The notes: generated from the letters alone by a model not told the origin. Counted from the first letter of the stretch, positions 8,625 through 16,674 are shown. The stretch: 64,000 bases of DNA from Christensenella intestinihominis (GCF_001678845.1 NZ_MAIQ01000004.1:62001-126000), one strand, 5' to 3'. Numbers and translations are program-made.

Positions 8625-8653
8625 CTGACATTTTGCCGAAAAAATGGTATAAT
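8625..8653 (+). promoter_or_regulatory. Sigma-A promoter of the CarD-like pair
   Basis: CTGACA (8625-8630), a 17-base spacer and TATAAT (8648-8653), with transcription expected from about 8660. This leaves a leader of about 100 bases before the first gene. Confidence 0.75.
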
Positions 8654-8659
8654 AAAAAT

Positions 8660-8725
8660 GTAAGGTCAGCGTGCAGTTTGCTTTGCGGAACGTAAGTCCA
8701 GCCCATGCAAACCGCGCGTTTTTTT
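8660..8725 (+). ncRNA. Leader hairpin with U-tract: attenuator or short RNA
   Basis: The predicted transcript folds 8670-8681 (CGTGCAGTTTGC) onto 8707-8718 (GCAAACCGCGCG) with one A-C mismatch, followed directly by seven T residues. This has the form of an intrinsic terminator, but it precedes the CarD-like genes. It could be an attenuator or make an RNA of about 65 bases. No known family was recognised. Confidence 0.5.
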
Positions 8726-8762
8726 ATCAGAGCTGTCTTAGGAATACGCAAAGGAGGATACC

Positions 8763-9287
8763 ATGTTTCAGGTAAACGAATCGGTTCTATATGGCATACA
8801 GGGAGTTTGCAAAATTGTTGAAATTACTAAAAAAGATTTTGGCCAAACCCCCGTTGAATATTATGTCCTGCGGCCGATTTACGACGGAAAGGACACACGC
8901 GTTTTTGTCCCCACGCAAAACGAAGAGTTGACTTCCAAAATGCGGCGGGTGCTTTCCCCCGAGGAGGCGCACAAGATTGTCAGCCAGATACCGCATGAAG
9001 AGCCGATTTGGATTGAAGAGGAAAGCGAACGCAAAGTCCGTTACAAAGAGATTCTTGCAGGCGGCGACTGCCTGGAGTTGATTCGGATCATCAAGGCTTT
9101 ATACCTTCATAGCCGTGAATTGCAGGGAAAAGGAAAAAAGCTTCATTTATCCGACGAGCATTTCCTGAAAGATGCGGAAAAGGCATTGTACGACGAGTTC
9201 GCCCATGTGCTAAAGCTTGAGCGCGATGAAGTGCTGCCGTTTATTTTTGAACAGATTCAGGATTCCGAGGCTGGCGGCCATGTATAA
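8763..9287 (+). CDS. CarD/CdnL-like transcription factor, copy 1
   Basis: A 174-residue protein with an N-terminal CarD_TRCF RNA-polymerase-interacting domain (FQVNESVLYGIQGVCKI, then EYYVLRPIYDG and TRVFVPT) and a helical C-terminal part (LELIRIIKALYLHSRELQGK...). Such proteins bind the RNA polymerase beta subunit and stabilise promoter complexes. The start follows AAAGGAGGATACC. It overlaps a second CarD-like gene by 8 bases, and the leader holds a terminator-like hairpin. Its length fits the CdnL family. Confidence 0.9.
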   Translation: MFQVNESVLYGIQGVCKIVEITKKDFGQTPVEYYVLRPIYDGKDTRVFVPTQNEELTSKMRRVLSPEEAHKIVSQIPHEEPIWIEEESERKVRYKEILAGGDCLELIRIIKALYLHSRELQGKGKKLHLSDEHFLKDAEKALYDEFAHVLKLERDEVLPFIFEQIQDSEAGGHV

Positions 9288-9741
9288 ACCCGGTGATTAT
9301 GTGTTTTGCAAAAGCGGCGGCGTATGGCGCGTTACGGCTGTACATGAAGGCCAAGTGGAGTTGGAATCGCATGAAAACCCCGGGGAGATACAAACACTTC
9401 CCGTGAACAGCGGCGAAATTGTGCGCGGGGTGATTCCCGTGGAAGAATTGCAGGATGTGCTCAGCCGGATTCCATATACGCGGACCATTCAGGCCCCCGG
9501 CGCCAAGGTGCGCATGGAGTTTTATAGGGACGCTATGGAAAAATATGACGAGCTCCAGTGGGTCAGGGTTATTAAGACCGTATATATGCAGGAGCGCGAA
9601 AAGCGCCTGATGCCGGATGAACGCGAATATGGCATGCGTGCGAAACGATATCTGCATGGTGAAATCTCCGCTCTGCTGGGAATTCCGTTTGACCAGGTAG
9701 AGGAATTCATCGCGACTTCTATTGCGGACGACGTTTGGTGA
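9280..9741 (+). CDS. CarD/CdnL-like transcription factor, copy 2
   Basis: A 153-residue paralog that starts inside the last codons of copy 1 and so is probably translationally coupled. It shows the same plan: MYKPGDYVFCKSGGVWRVTA, a beta domain ending in LPVNSGEIVRGVIP, and a helical part with LQWVRVIKTVYMQEREKRL, matching the LIRIIKALYLHSRELQGK helix of copy 1. The beta domain is more diverged. Two CarD proteins from one transcript suggests either alternative polymerase partners or a hetero-pair; this is inference. Confidence 0.82.
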   Translation: MYKPGDYVFCKSGGVWRVTAVHEGQVELESHENPGEIQTLPVNSGEIVRGVIPVEELQDVLSRIPYTRTIQAPGAKVRMEFYRDAMEKYDELQWVRVIKTVYMQEREKRLMPDEREYGMRAKRYLHGEISALLGIPFDQVEEFIATSIADDVW

Positions 9742-9831
9742 GGCGGGAAAATATTTTTGCGGATCGCACCGGAAAGTTGTTGCTTTTGAAATGCGCGTAT
9801 GATATTATATTGCAAGACAATTTAATCAGAT

Positions 9832-9908
9832 GGCGGCGTAGCTCAGTTGGCTAGAGTACTCGGTTCATACCCGATTGGTCGGTGGTTCGAATCCACTCGC
9901 CGCTACCA
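9832..9908 (+). tRNA. tRNA-Met (CAT anticodon), CCA encoded
   Basis: A full cloverleaf can be drawn. The acceptor is 9832-9838 with 9898-9904 (G-T at the first pair), the D arm is GCTC/GAGT, the anticodon loop is TTCATAC, and the T loop is TTCGAAT, ending in ACCA. The bottom pair of the anticodon stem is C-T, a mismatch. The elongator-type acceptor suggests elongator Met or an Ile2 (lysidine) tRNA, which sequence alone does not settle. Its last 18 bases recur twice downstream. Confidence 0.93.
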
Positions 9909-10152
9909 AATAAGAAAGTTCGTATCGAAGATACGGGCTTTTTTATTTGATGGTGTTGGGTTCGAACCACCGGTGGTTCATGCAAGCGCGAGCCAAAGGC
10001 GAAGTGCGCGCTATCCACTCGCCGCTACCACATAAGAAAGTTCGTATCGAAGATGCGGGCTTTTTTATTTGATGGTGTTGGGTTCGAACCACCGGTGGTT
10101 CATGTAAGCACGAGCCAAAGGCAAAGTGCGCGCTATCCACTCGCCGCTACCA
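9909..10152 (+). repeat. Two tandem 122-bp repeats each ending in a copy of the tRNA 3' end
   Basis: Units 9909-10030 and 10031-10152 are nearly identical and have exactly the same period. Each contains a small hairpin plus T run (the tRNA terminator, CGTATC-GAA-GATACG then GGCTTTTTT), a 16-bp perfect palindrome GAACCACCGGTGGTTC (9964-9979 and 10086-10101), and ends with ATCCACTCGCCGCTACCA, identical to the last 18 bases of the tRNA at 9891-9908. This is what repeated insertion or excision at a tRNA attachment site, or tandem duplication, would leave. Confidence 0.85.
9921..9944 (+). terminator. tRNA terminator
   Basis: A 6-bp stem CGTATC/GATACG with a GAA loop is followed by GGC and six T residues, 13 bases after the tRNA. 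Degenerate copies occur in the second repeat unit. Confidence 0.6.
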
Positions 10153-10230
10153 AAATTGAAAGACAGCGTGTAAAAAGCATGTTGTTCTTCCTTTGCAACT
10201 TATCAATCTCTTAGTGCTTAGGAGGACCAA

Positions 10231-11361
10231 TTAAATGTCAGCTTCCTCAGCATATTCTTCATATTCCTCAATTACTTCATCGCTCATATATTCAAGTCTA
10301 GTTTCCTGTGATAACTCCTTAATTGCATCATAAGAAATATAGGTACATGATTCTGCCAACGGACCATTTTCCAAAAATGCAAAAACAGGTCTTGATATTT
10401 CCATCAATACCTTTGTCCTGCGATCAAGTGGGGCTACAATGTGTGCCTTTATAATGTGTGCCTTTATATTAAGATTCGGTTGTAAGGTCATTAGATCAGC
10501 CATTCTCAATATACCAGAATAAATTGAAGTCGTATGCTCAACTTCAAATGCTCTTTTTATGGATCGCCTCTTTATCCATAATACATCAATATTTTCAATA
10601 GTGCTTAAGGTAGCCTCATTATAATTTAGAGGAAGTTGTTCAAGGAGACTCCCTTCCCCCGGCTTCCAAATATCAAGAACTCTTTGCCGATCACTCTTTG
10701 GCAACCAGATTTTCAATCCCATTCGTTCGCCAATTTTCGCTAACAATGCTTGCATTTTTATCGAATCCCGTTGCTCCATCTTCTGATGTTTGTGACTGTC
10801 ATCAATAGAAGTCTCATTATCTGGAATAGATACAACTACTTGACTGTTTTCAGTTTTTACCACCGAAGGCTTATACTTTTTCTGATCAGCTTCTGTGAGT
10901 TCATACTTGCGAAGCGATTTTTGTTGATTAAGTAATATCTTTTCTAGATACTTCCCATCTTCATCATGTAATTTCCGCAGACTTCCTCTTACCATTCCTG
11001 TCCACGCAAGACTACCCTTTGGTAAGTCCTTCGTAAATGATAAATTGTTCCAGCATATATCATCATTTATGGGAATCGAGTTTTCGGGAGATAACCAACA
11101 GTTGGGAATCACATTAAATCGAACAACAAAAGGATCATTAGATGGTATAAATATTGGAGTATCATCAATGAAAAATTCACTTGTAACCTCTAATATACCA
11201 ACCCAACGTGATAACCTAGTCATGTAACATATGAGTTTATCACCTATTTTAACAGAAGAAGCAATCCCTTTTTGCCTATTTCGAAAGCCAGATATTGTTT
11301 GTTCAGATTTGGCGAATGCTTGATAAGTATCTGGCGAAAACAGATCAATATAGTAGGCCAT
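10231..11361 (-). CDS. EVE/PUA-like domain protein with nuclease-like C-terminal domain (putative modification-dependent restriction factor)
   Basis: A 376-residue protein with AT-rich codon use unlike all neighbours. Residues 1-140 (YYIDLFSPDTYQAF, SVKIGDKLICYMTRLSRWVG, a conserved Trp, a PKGSLAWTG segment) resemble EVE/PUA-like modified-base readers. A charged linker (about 150-200) leads to a C-terminal domain with IDVLW (D259) and AFEVEHTTSIYSG (E273, E275, H276), a layout like divergent PD-(D/E)XK nucleases. Established knowledge: EVE domains are often fused to nucleases that attack modified phage DNA. Function here is inferred. An in-frame 15-bp duplication repeats residues I-K-A-H-I at 299-308. 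The start follows AGAGGAGTTTGG. It stands alone beside the tRNA repeats. Confidence 0.65.
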   Translation of the reverse strand: MAYYIDLFSPDTYQAFAKSEQTISGFRNRQKGIASSVKIGDKLICYMTRLSRWVGILEVTSEFFIDDTPIFIPSNDPFVVRFNVIPNCWLSPENSIPINDDICWNNLSFTKDLPKGSLAWTGMVRGSLRKLHDEDGKYLEKILLNQQKSLRKYELTEADQKKYKPSVVKTENSQVVVSIPDNETSIDDSHKHQKMEQRDSIKMQALLAKIGERMGLKIWLPKSDRQRVLDIWKPGEGSLLEQLPLNYNEATLSTIENIDVLWIKRRSIKRAFEVEHTTSIYSGILRMADLMTLQPNLNIKAHIIKAHIVAPLDRRTKVLMEISRPVFAFLENGPLAESCTYISYDAIKELSQETRLEYMSDEVIEEYEEYAEEADI

Positions 11362-11491
11362 TCCAAACTCCTCTTATGTGATATTTTGAATATATATTTA
11401 GTATATCATATGTTTATTCCTAATTATGCCAAAAATATTAAAAAATGACTCTTATATGTTCAAATAAAATATGAAATGTAGTTGAACGCCA

Positions 11492-12757
11492 CTATATTTG
11501 CAGATACAGGCAAAACAGGCCGTCCTCTACCGCAAACCGGCAGAAAGCGCCGTACTTTTTTGCAAACGCGAGAATGCTTTGCGTCCCGATACCGTATCCA
11601 TCACCATCCGCAATCGGCCTCCCATGTTTATCAAAGCGCACTTCCCCTCCATAGGTATTGGAAATCCTGATCGTGACGCGGGCGTTGGTAACGGCGTCGA
11701 GGATAATCCGGCGGGGTTCGCCCGGCTCCTGCCGCCCGCAGGCGTGGATTGCGTTTTCAATCGCATTGGCGAAGACAATGGAAAGCTCCGTATCGTCCAC
11801 AGGAAGGGATCGGGGCAGGTCAAGATTTGCTTCCACTTCTATTTCTTCCTGATCGGCACGTTGTAAATAGTAGGAAAGAACGGGATTCAGCAGGTCGTTT
11901 TCGCACCGCCGCGCCGGTGTGGCACGCAGCAGGGCATCGTCCAAATGCTCTGTCAGCCGCAGCGCTTCCCCCGTTTTATCCTCCCTGAGCAGGGCGGCCA
12001 TATGAACCGTGTAATGGCGCATATCATGGCGCAGGATGGAAATCTGCTGCTGCCCCTGCCGTATTTCCTCCCTGTATCTTTCGAAGGCTTTCACCTGCGT
12101 TTTGAGCAATTGCCGTTCGTTTTCCTTGCGCATGGTTTCGCGCATCTGCCGGAAAAACAGGAAAAGCAGGCAGTAGGCTGCAACCACTACGCAGGTCATC
12201 AACAGCTGCAGCGGCAGGTTTTCACTACGCCCGGCCATCGGCACGCGCATAATGAAGAAGTATGCGGCCGCATAATAGCCAAGCGGCATCAGGCAAAAAA
12301 TTCCCCAGCCCCGCTTCAATGCTTTTTGCATAGAAAGATACAGGGGCCGCAGGCTTTTCCACAGAAAAAATAGCAGTATCGCCGCCGCAAGCCGGCCTGC
12401 ATAGTCCGCGGCAGGCTGTCCCGCAAAACAAATCGTAAAAAAAAGACCTGCCAGCGTAATCAGATAGACAACCGAATTGGCGGTCAGCCATGAAAAAACT
12501 GTCCGGAAATCCCGATATTTGGAAAGCAGCAGGAATAGTAAAAGCATGGGCAGGTGGAGCACCAGCAGCGAAATACGGGAATAAAGCTCATACCGGAGCA
12601 GCAGGTATGCCGCAAGATTGAAGCCGATGATTGCCGCCATACCAAGGATCAGGGTAATCCACACCCGTTTTTTACCATAACGAAAATCCGTCATCAGACA
12701 CAAAAAAATACAGGCGGCAATGGTCATAAATATGGGAAGTATAAATTTAAAGGCCAT
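11492..12757 (-). CDS. AgrC/VirS-type sensor histidine kinase (GHKL), no adjacent regulator
   Basis: The ATG at 12757 with GGTGGAG about 8 bases upstream gives 421 residues; a GTG at 12781 is a weaker alternative. About six hydrophobic segments fill the first 210 residues, then a dimerisation stretch with the histidine motif SILRHDMRHYTVHM, an N-box ELSIVFANAIENAIHA, and a GYGIGTQSI G-box, as in HPK10 peptide-sensing kinases. These usually phosphorylate LytTR-type regulators and sense peptides or cell-envelope signals. No response regulator or peptide gene is nearby, so its partner is elsewhere. It follows the low-GC island. Confidence 0.86.
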   Translation of the reverse strand: MAFKFILPIFMTIAACIFLCLMTDFRYGKKRVWITLILGMAAIIGFNLAAYLLLRYELYSRISLLVLHLPMLLLFLLLSKYRDFRTVFSWLTANSVVYLITLAGLFFTICFAGQPAADYAGRLAAAILLFFLWKSLRPLYLSMQKALKRGWGIFCLMPLGYYAAAYFFIMRVPMAGRSENLPLQLLMTCVVVAAYCLLFLFFRQMRETMRKENERQLLKTQVKAFERYREEIRQGQQQISILRHDMRHYTVHMAALLREDKTGEALRLTEHLDDALLRATPARRCENDLLNPVLSYYLQRADQEEIEVEANLDLPRSLPVDDTELSIVFANAIENAIHACGRQEPGEPRRIILDAVTNARVTIRISNTYGGEVRFDKHGRPIADGDGYGIGTQSILAFAKKYGAFCRFAVEDGLFCLYLQI

Positions 12758-13058
12758 CGAAACCGCTCCACCTTCTTTCACAGTCTTTGTCTTTATATAT
12801 TATTATACTTTTTTTAATCCGTTATTTCTACGGACGATGCGGTTTGATAACAGGCACAGCAGCATCCAAGAAGCCAGTCGCCGGGCTATCAACAGTAATA
12901 CGATGAGCCGCAGGAACAAACATGGCTTGCCGTCTTACCTTCTTCCGGTGCCATACAGGCTTTTCCTAATCTTTAACATGGAAATTTCCTTTTGGTATAG
13001 TACCCGATTCCTTGAAATGATATAATGGGGGAAGAAACCAGCAACGGAGGATAAGCAA
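12758..13058. other. Divergent promoter region
   Basis: This 300-bp gap separates the kinase from the PurF-like gene. A TATAAT at 13021-13026 lies 32 bases before the latter, without a clear -35 box. On the minus strand an AT-rich stretch near 12800-12815 holds TATAAT-like bases for the kinase. I see no gene or RNA here. Confidence 0.4.
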
Positions 13059-14465
13059 TTGGGCGGTGTATTTGGAGCGGCATTAAAGGGGAATTGTGCA
13101 TACGACCTGTTTTTCGGGACGGACTATCATTCGCATCTGGGCACCTACCGGGGCGGCATGACGGTATATTCAGGAGGGCGCTTCCTGCGCGCGATTCACG
13201 GAATCCAGAATTCTCCTTTCCGAACCAAATTTGAACGGGACGTGGAAGACCTGACGGGGCCAATGGGCATCGGCAGTATTTCGGATACCGCGCCGCAGCC
13301 GCTGACCGTGCGTTCCCACCTCGGCACCTATGCGGTGGCTACGGTTGGTCGCATCAACAACGCCGATGAAATCATCGACAGATGTTTCCAAAACCATTTT
13401 GCACAGTTTTCCGAAATGGGCAACGGGCACCTGAACCCCACCGAATTGGTGGCGGCGCTGGTGGGAAGCCAGTCAACGTTTGCGGAAGGAATCCGTTATG
13501 CGCAGGAGATGATCGACGGGTCTATGACAATGCTCGTCCTTACCAAGGACGGCATTTACGCCGCGCGGGACAATGTGGGCCGCACTTCGCTTGTATTGGG
13601 ACAAAAGGACGACGGCTATTGCGTGGCTTCGGAGAGTTTTTCGTACCTGAACCTCGGCTACCGGGATTTGCGGGAATTAGGTCCCGCCGAGGTGGTATTG
13701 ATTACGCCGGACGGCGTGGAGCAAATCCTGCCGCCCAAAGAGGAAATGAAAATCTGTACCTTTTTGTGGACGTATTACGGCTACCCCACCACCTATTACG
13801 AGGGTGTGAATGTCGAGCAGATGCGCTATGAAGGAGGACGGCTCCTTGCGTCGCACGATGTTGACGTGCAGCCCGATTCGGTATCGGGCGTACCGGATTC
13901 CGGTACGGCCTATGCAATCGGATATGCGAATCATTCCGGAATTCCCTTTGCGCGTCCGTTTATCAAATATACGCCTACATGGCCGCGTTCCTTCATGCCG
14001 CAAAAGCAGGATTTGCGCAACCTGATCGCCCATATGAAGCTGATTCCCGTCGCAGACCTCATCAAAGGAAAAAAGTTGCTGATGATTGACGATTCCATTG
14101 TCCGCGGGACACAAATGCGCGAGACAACCGAATTTTTGTACCTGAGCGGCGCGCGCGAGGTGCATGTGCGTTCAGCATGCCCGCCTATCTTGTTCGGCTG
14201 CAAATACCTGAACTTTTCACGCTCCACCTCGGACCTTGACCTGATCGCACGCAAGATTATCGCCCGGCAGGAAAAAAGCAGCTCTATGGAGACCCTCCAG
14301 GAATATGCCGACCCGGACAGCGCCCGCCATGCGGACCTTACGGAACAGGTATGCCGTGAACTGCACCTGACCTCCCTGCGTTACCACCGGCTGGACGACG
14401 TACAGGCCTCCGTGGGTATCGATCCGTGCAAGCTGTGCACCTATTGCTGGAATGGAAAAGAATAA
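13059..14465 (+). CDS. PurF-like amidophosphoribosyltransferase paralog without the N-terminal cysteine
   Basis: A 468-residue protein starting at TTG after ACGGAGGATAAGCAA. It has the glutamine-amidotransferase (Ntn) fold (HSHLGTYRGGM, GRINNADEI, DGSMTMLVLTKDG, ARDNVGRTSLVLG) followed by a phosphoribosyltransferase domain with PRPP loop LLMIDDSIVRGTQ and late cysteines (SACPPILFGC, DPCKLCTYC). Active PurF begins Met-Cys-Gly, the cysteine becoming the glutaminase nucleophile; here it is Met-Gly-Gly. It therefore should not hydrolyse glutamine and may use ammonia or have another role. Purine genes are not adjacent. Confidence 0.85.
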   Translation: MGGVFGAALKGNCAYDLFFGTDYHSHLGTYRGGMTVYSGGRFLRAIHGIQNSPFRTKFERDVEDLTGPMGIGSISDTAPQPLTVRSHLGTYAVATVGRINNADEIIDRCFQNHFAQFSEMGNGHLNPTELVAALVGSQSTFAEGIRYAQEMIDGSMTMLVLTKDGIYAARDNVGRTSLVLGQKDDGYCVASESFSYLNLGYRDLRELGPAEVVLITPDGVEQILPPKEEMKICTFLWTYYGYPTTYYEGVNVEQMRYEGGRLLASHDVDVQPDSVSGVPDSGTAYAIGYANHSGIPFARPFIKYTPTWPRSFMPQKQDLRNLIAHMKLIPVADLIKGKKLLMIDDSIVRGTQMRETTEFLYLSGAREVHVRSACPPILFGCKYLNFSRSTSDLDLIARKIIARQEKSSSMETLQEYADPDSARHADLTEQVCRELHLTSLRYHRLDDVQASVGIDPCKLCTYCWNGKE

Positions 14466-14602
14466 GAACAGGCTTGGGGATTCCAAGGCGGTTATTTCGG
14501 TCGGATCGATTCAGCCTTGCGGATAAAACATGGTTTTACATCCAGAGGATTTTTTGAGGCTTTAAAGAATAATTTTTAATGACCATTTCTGTTCTTTTAT
14601 CG

Positions 14603-14631
14603 TTTACGTACAGCCACTTTTTCGCTATAAT
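14603..14631 (+). promoter_or_regulatory. Promoter of the GGDEF-EAL gene
   Basis: TTTACG (14603-14608), 17 bases, TATAAT (14626-14631), about 57 bases before the start codon. The gap 14466-14687 shows nothing else. Confidence 0.6.
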
Positions 14632-14687
14632 AGCAATATATCCGGTTTTGTTTTTGAAATTACTCTTAGTCCTGTGCGGGAATTATT

Positions 14688-16397
14688 ATGAATCGAGACG
14701 ACAAACAGATGCAATCTGGCGAGGGCGCTTCTTCGGCCCATGTCCCTGAAAATTTTAAATACGATCAGGAATACCTGTACGATGCGTTGGTCCAGAGCAC
14801 CGACGATTATATTTATGTCTGCAATATGGATACAGGCGTTTTCCGTTATCCAAAAGCAATGGTGGAGGAATTTGACCTGCCGGGGGAAATTGTTCCGGAT
14901 GCGGCACGCGTCTGGGGCGCAAACGTTCACGAACACGACAAAAAGGCGTTCCTTGAATCCAACCAGGAAATCCTTGACGGTGTGACCGATTGCCATTTTG
15001 TGGAATACCGCGCAAAAAACCGTGACGGGGATTGGGTGTGGCTGCGGTGCCGCGGCCATCTCGAACGGGATGAAAACGGCAGGCCCCGTATTTTTGCAGG
15101 AATTATTTCAAACCTTGGGAAAAAGAATAAGGTGGACCACCTTACGGGCCTATTCAATAAGTTTGAATTTGAAAACGAAGTCGTCCGCTTGTTGGAAAAC
15201 GATGGGAATCCATTTACCCTCCTGGTATTTGGGATCGACGATTTCCGGCACATTAACGACCTGTACGGCCGTCCGTTCGGGGATGAAATAATTCGCGTTG
15301 TCGCCCAGAAAATCCAATCCCTGCTGCCGTTCGATACCGCCCTTTACCGGCTGGACGGGGATGAATTCGGCGCAATCCTTCGCGGCGCGGACACGGCGGA
15401 TATCGAAAAATGCTATCAAAAGGTACAGGCCGCGCTGAACCACCAGCAAATTTACGACGACAAAAAATATTTTTGTACCGTTTCCGCCGGATGTATATCC
15501 GCGCCGGAGGACGGAACTACCTATTCCGATTTGATGAAGCATGCGGGCTGCGCGCTCGAATATTCAAAACGCGGCGGGAAAAACAGGCTGGTGTTTTTTG
15601 ACAAGGAAATGTTGGTTGCGCGGGAACGGGACCTTGCGCTGACGGAATGGCTGCGCGCAAGCGTGGAAAACGGATTTTCCGGCTTTTCCCTCCGCTTCCA
15701 GCCGCAGGTGGACGCCGCGGGCAGGCAGCTTACGGGCGCGGAGGTTCTTACGCGGTGGTCCTGCGCGGCATATGGCGACGTACCGCCGCTGGAATTCATT
15801 CCCCTCCTCGAAGAAAGCGGGCTGATCCTTCCCGTTGGGCGGTGGATTTTCGAGCAGAGCGTACGGACGTGCGCAAAATGGCTGAAAAAGAAAAAGGATT
15901 TTATACTGAGCATCAATTTATCCTGGCTGCAGCTCGAGGAGCCCGGCTTTATTGCATTTATGCAGGACTGTATGCGGGAAAACGGGGTTGCGCCGAAGCA
16001 TATTGCCGTGGAACTTACGGAGAGTTATATCGCCTCCAACATCGGTTCCCTTCAGGACCGTTTCTCCCAAATGCGCGAGCTGGGGCTTAAGATTGCCATG
16101 GATGATTTCGGGACGGGATATTCCTCCCTCGGAATCCTTAAGCAGTCTCCCGCGGATATCGTAAAAATTTCCCGGATGTTCGTGCAGGGAATCAAGGAGC
16201 GTTCCTTTGACGCCACCTTCATCCGTTTTGTTGTGGAACTGTGCCACAACGTCGGAATCCGCGTTTGCCTCGAAGGCGTGGAAACCGAGGAGGAGTACGG
16301 CATTGTCGAAAGCATGAACCTCGATTTGATCCAGGGCTTCCTGTTTGGCAGGCCTGTTTCCGAAGATGAATTCGAGCGGGAATTTTTAAGGCCGTAA
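14688..16397 (+). CDS. PAS-GGDEF-EAL c-di-GMP signalling protein
   Basis: A 569-residue cytoplasmic protein with a PAS domain (about 30-145, EYRAKNRDGDWVWLRCRGHL), a GGDEF domain (about 150-305) and an EAL domain (about 320-565). The GGDEF signature is DGDEF (223-227). The EAL signature reads AEVLTRW with the catalytic glutamate E352 kept; N410, E442, the DDFGTG pair (D472, D473), K493 and the E of GVETEEE are also present, although the usual KID is KIS. It probably works as a phosphodiesterase with a regulatory or weak cyclase domain. There are no membrane segments. It is monocistronic, with a promoter upstream and a strong terminator after. Confidence 0.9.
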   Translation: MNRDDKQMQSGEGASSAHVPENFKYDQEYLYDALVQSTDDYIYVCNMDTGVFRYPKAMVEEFDLPGEIVPDAARVWGANVHEHDKKAFLESNQEILDGVTDCHFVEYRAKNRDGDWVWLRCRGHLERDENGRPRIFAGIISNLGKKNKVDHLTGLFNKFEFENEVVRLLENDGNPFTLLVFGIDDFRHINDLYGRPFGDEIIRVVAQKIQSLLPFDTALYRLDGDEFGAILRGADTADIEKCYQKVQAALNHQQIYDDKKYFCTVSAGCISAPEDGTTYSDLMKHAGCALEYSKRGGKNRLVFFDKEMLVARERDLALTEWLRASVENGFSGFSLRFQPQVDAAGRQLTGAEVLTRWSCAAYGDVPPLEFIPLLEESGLILPVGRWIFEQSVRTCAKWLKKKKDFILSINLSWLQLEEPGFIAFMQDCMRENGVAPKHIAVELTESYIASNIGSLQDRFSQMRELGLKIAMDDFGTGYSSLGILKQSPADIVKISRMFVQGIKERSFDATFIRFVVELCHNVGIRVCLEGVETEEEYGIVESMNLDLIQGFLFGRPVSEDEFEREFLRP

Positions 16398-16441
16398 ATC
16401 TATTCAAAATATGAATTGGATTCAGGCGCGTATAATGGTTC

Positions 16442-16476
16442 AGCGCGAGACCAAATTTGGTCTCGCGCTTTTTTTT
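16442..16476 (+). terminator. Strong intrinsic terminator
   Basis: A 28-base perfect palindrome (16442-16469, arms AGCGCGAGACCAAA and its complement) is followed by seven T residues. Confidence 0.9.
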
Positions 16477-16645
16477 GACTGATTCACGGAATTCAAAAGC
16501 GAAGTGCAATAATGGAATTTTACCATTTCCTTCGTGGTCGAGGCTTGCATCGCGCAGCCCGCCGCGCGGTTTGTGATGCTGAGGCTGCACCGGGCCGGGG
16601 GCGAAACGGCAGGCAATTGATTCCATTCCCCGTTCCCTGCTTCGG

Positions 16646-16674
16646 TTGACAGCCGGGCTTGGAATTGATAAGAT
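16646..16674 (+). promoter_or_regulatory. Sigma-A promoter of prfB
   Basis: TTGACA (16646-16651), 17-base spacer, TAAGAT (16669-16674). The start site would be near 16681, which rules out start codons upstream of 16681. The stretch 16477-16645 shows no gene. Confidence 0.8.

Noticed and set aside
9943-10140. A 65-codon frame within the tRNA-adjacent repeats
   Set aside because: It is made of the 122-bp repeat units, which carry tRNA pieces and terminators; no ribosome site was seen.
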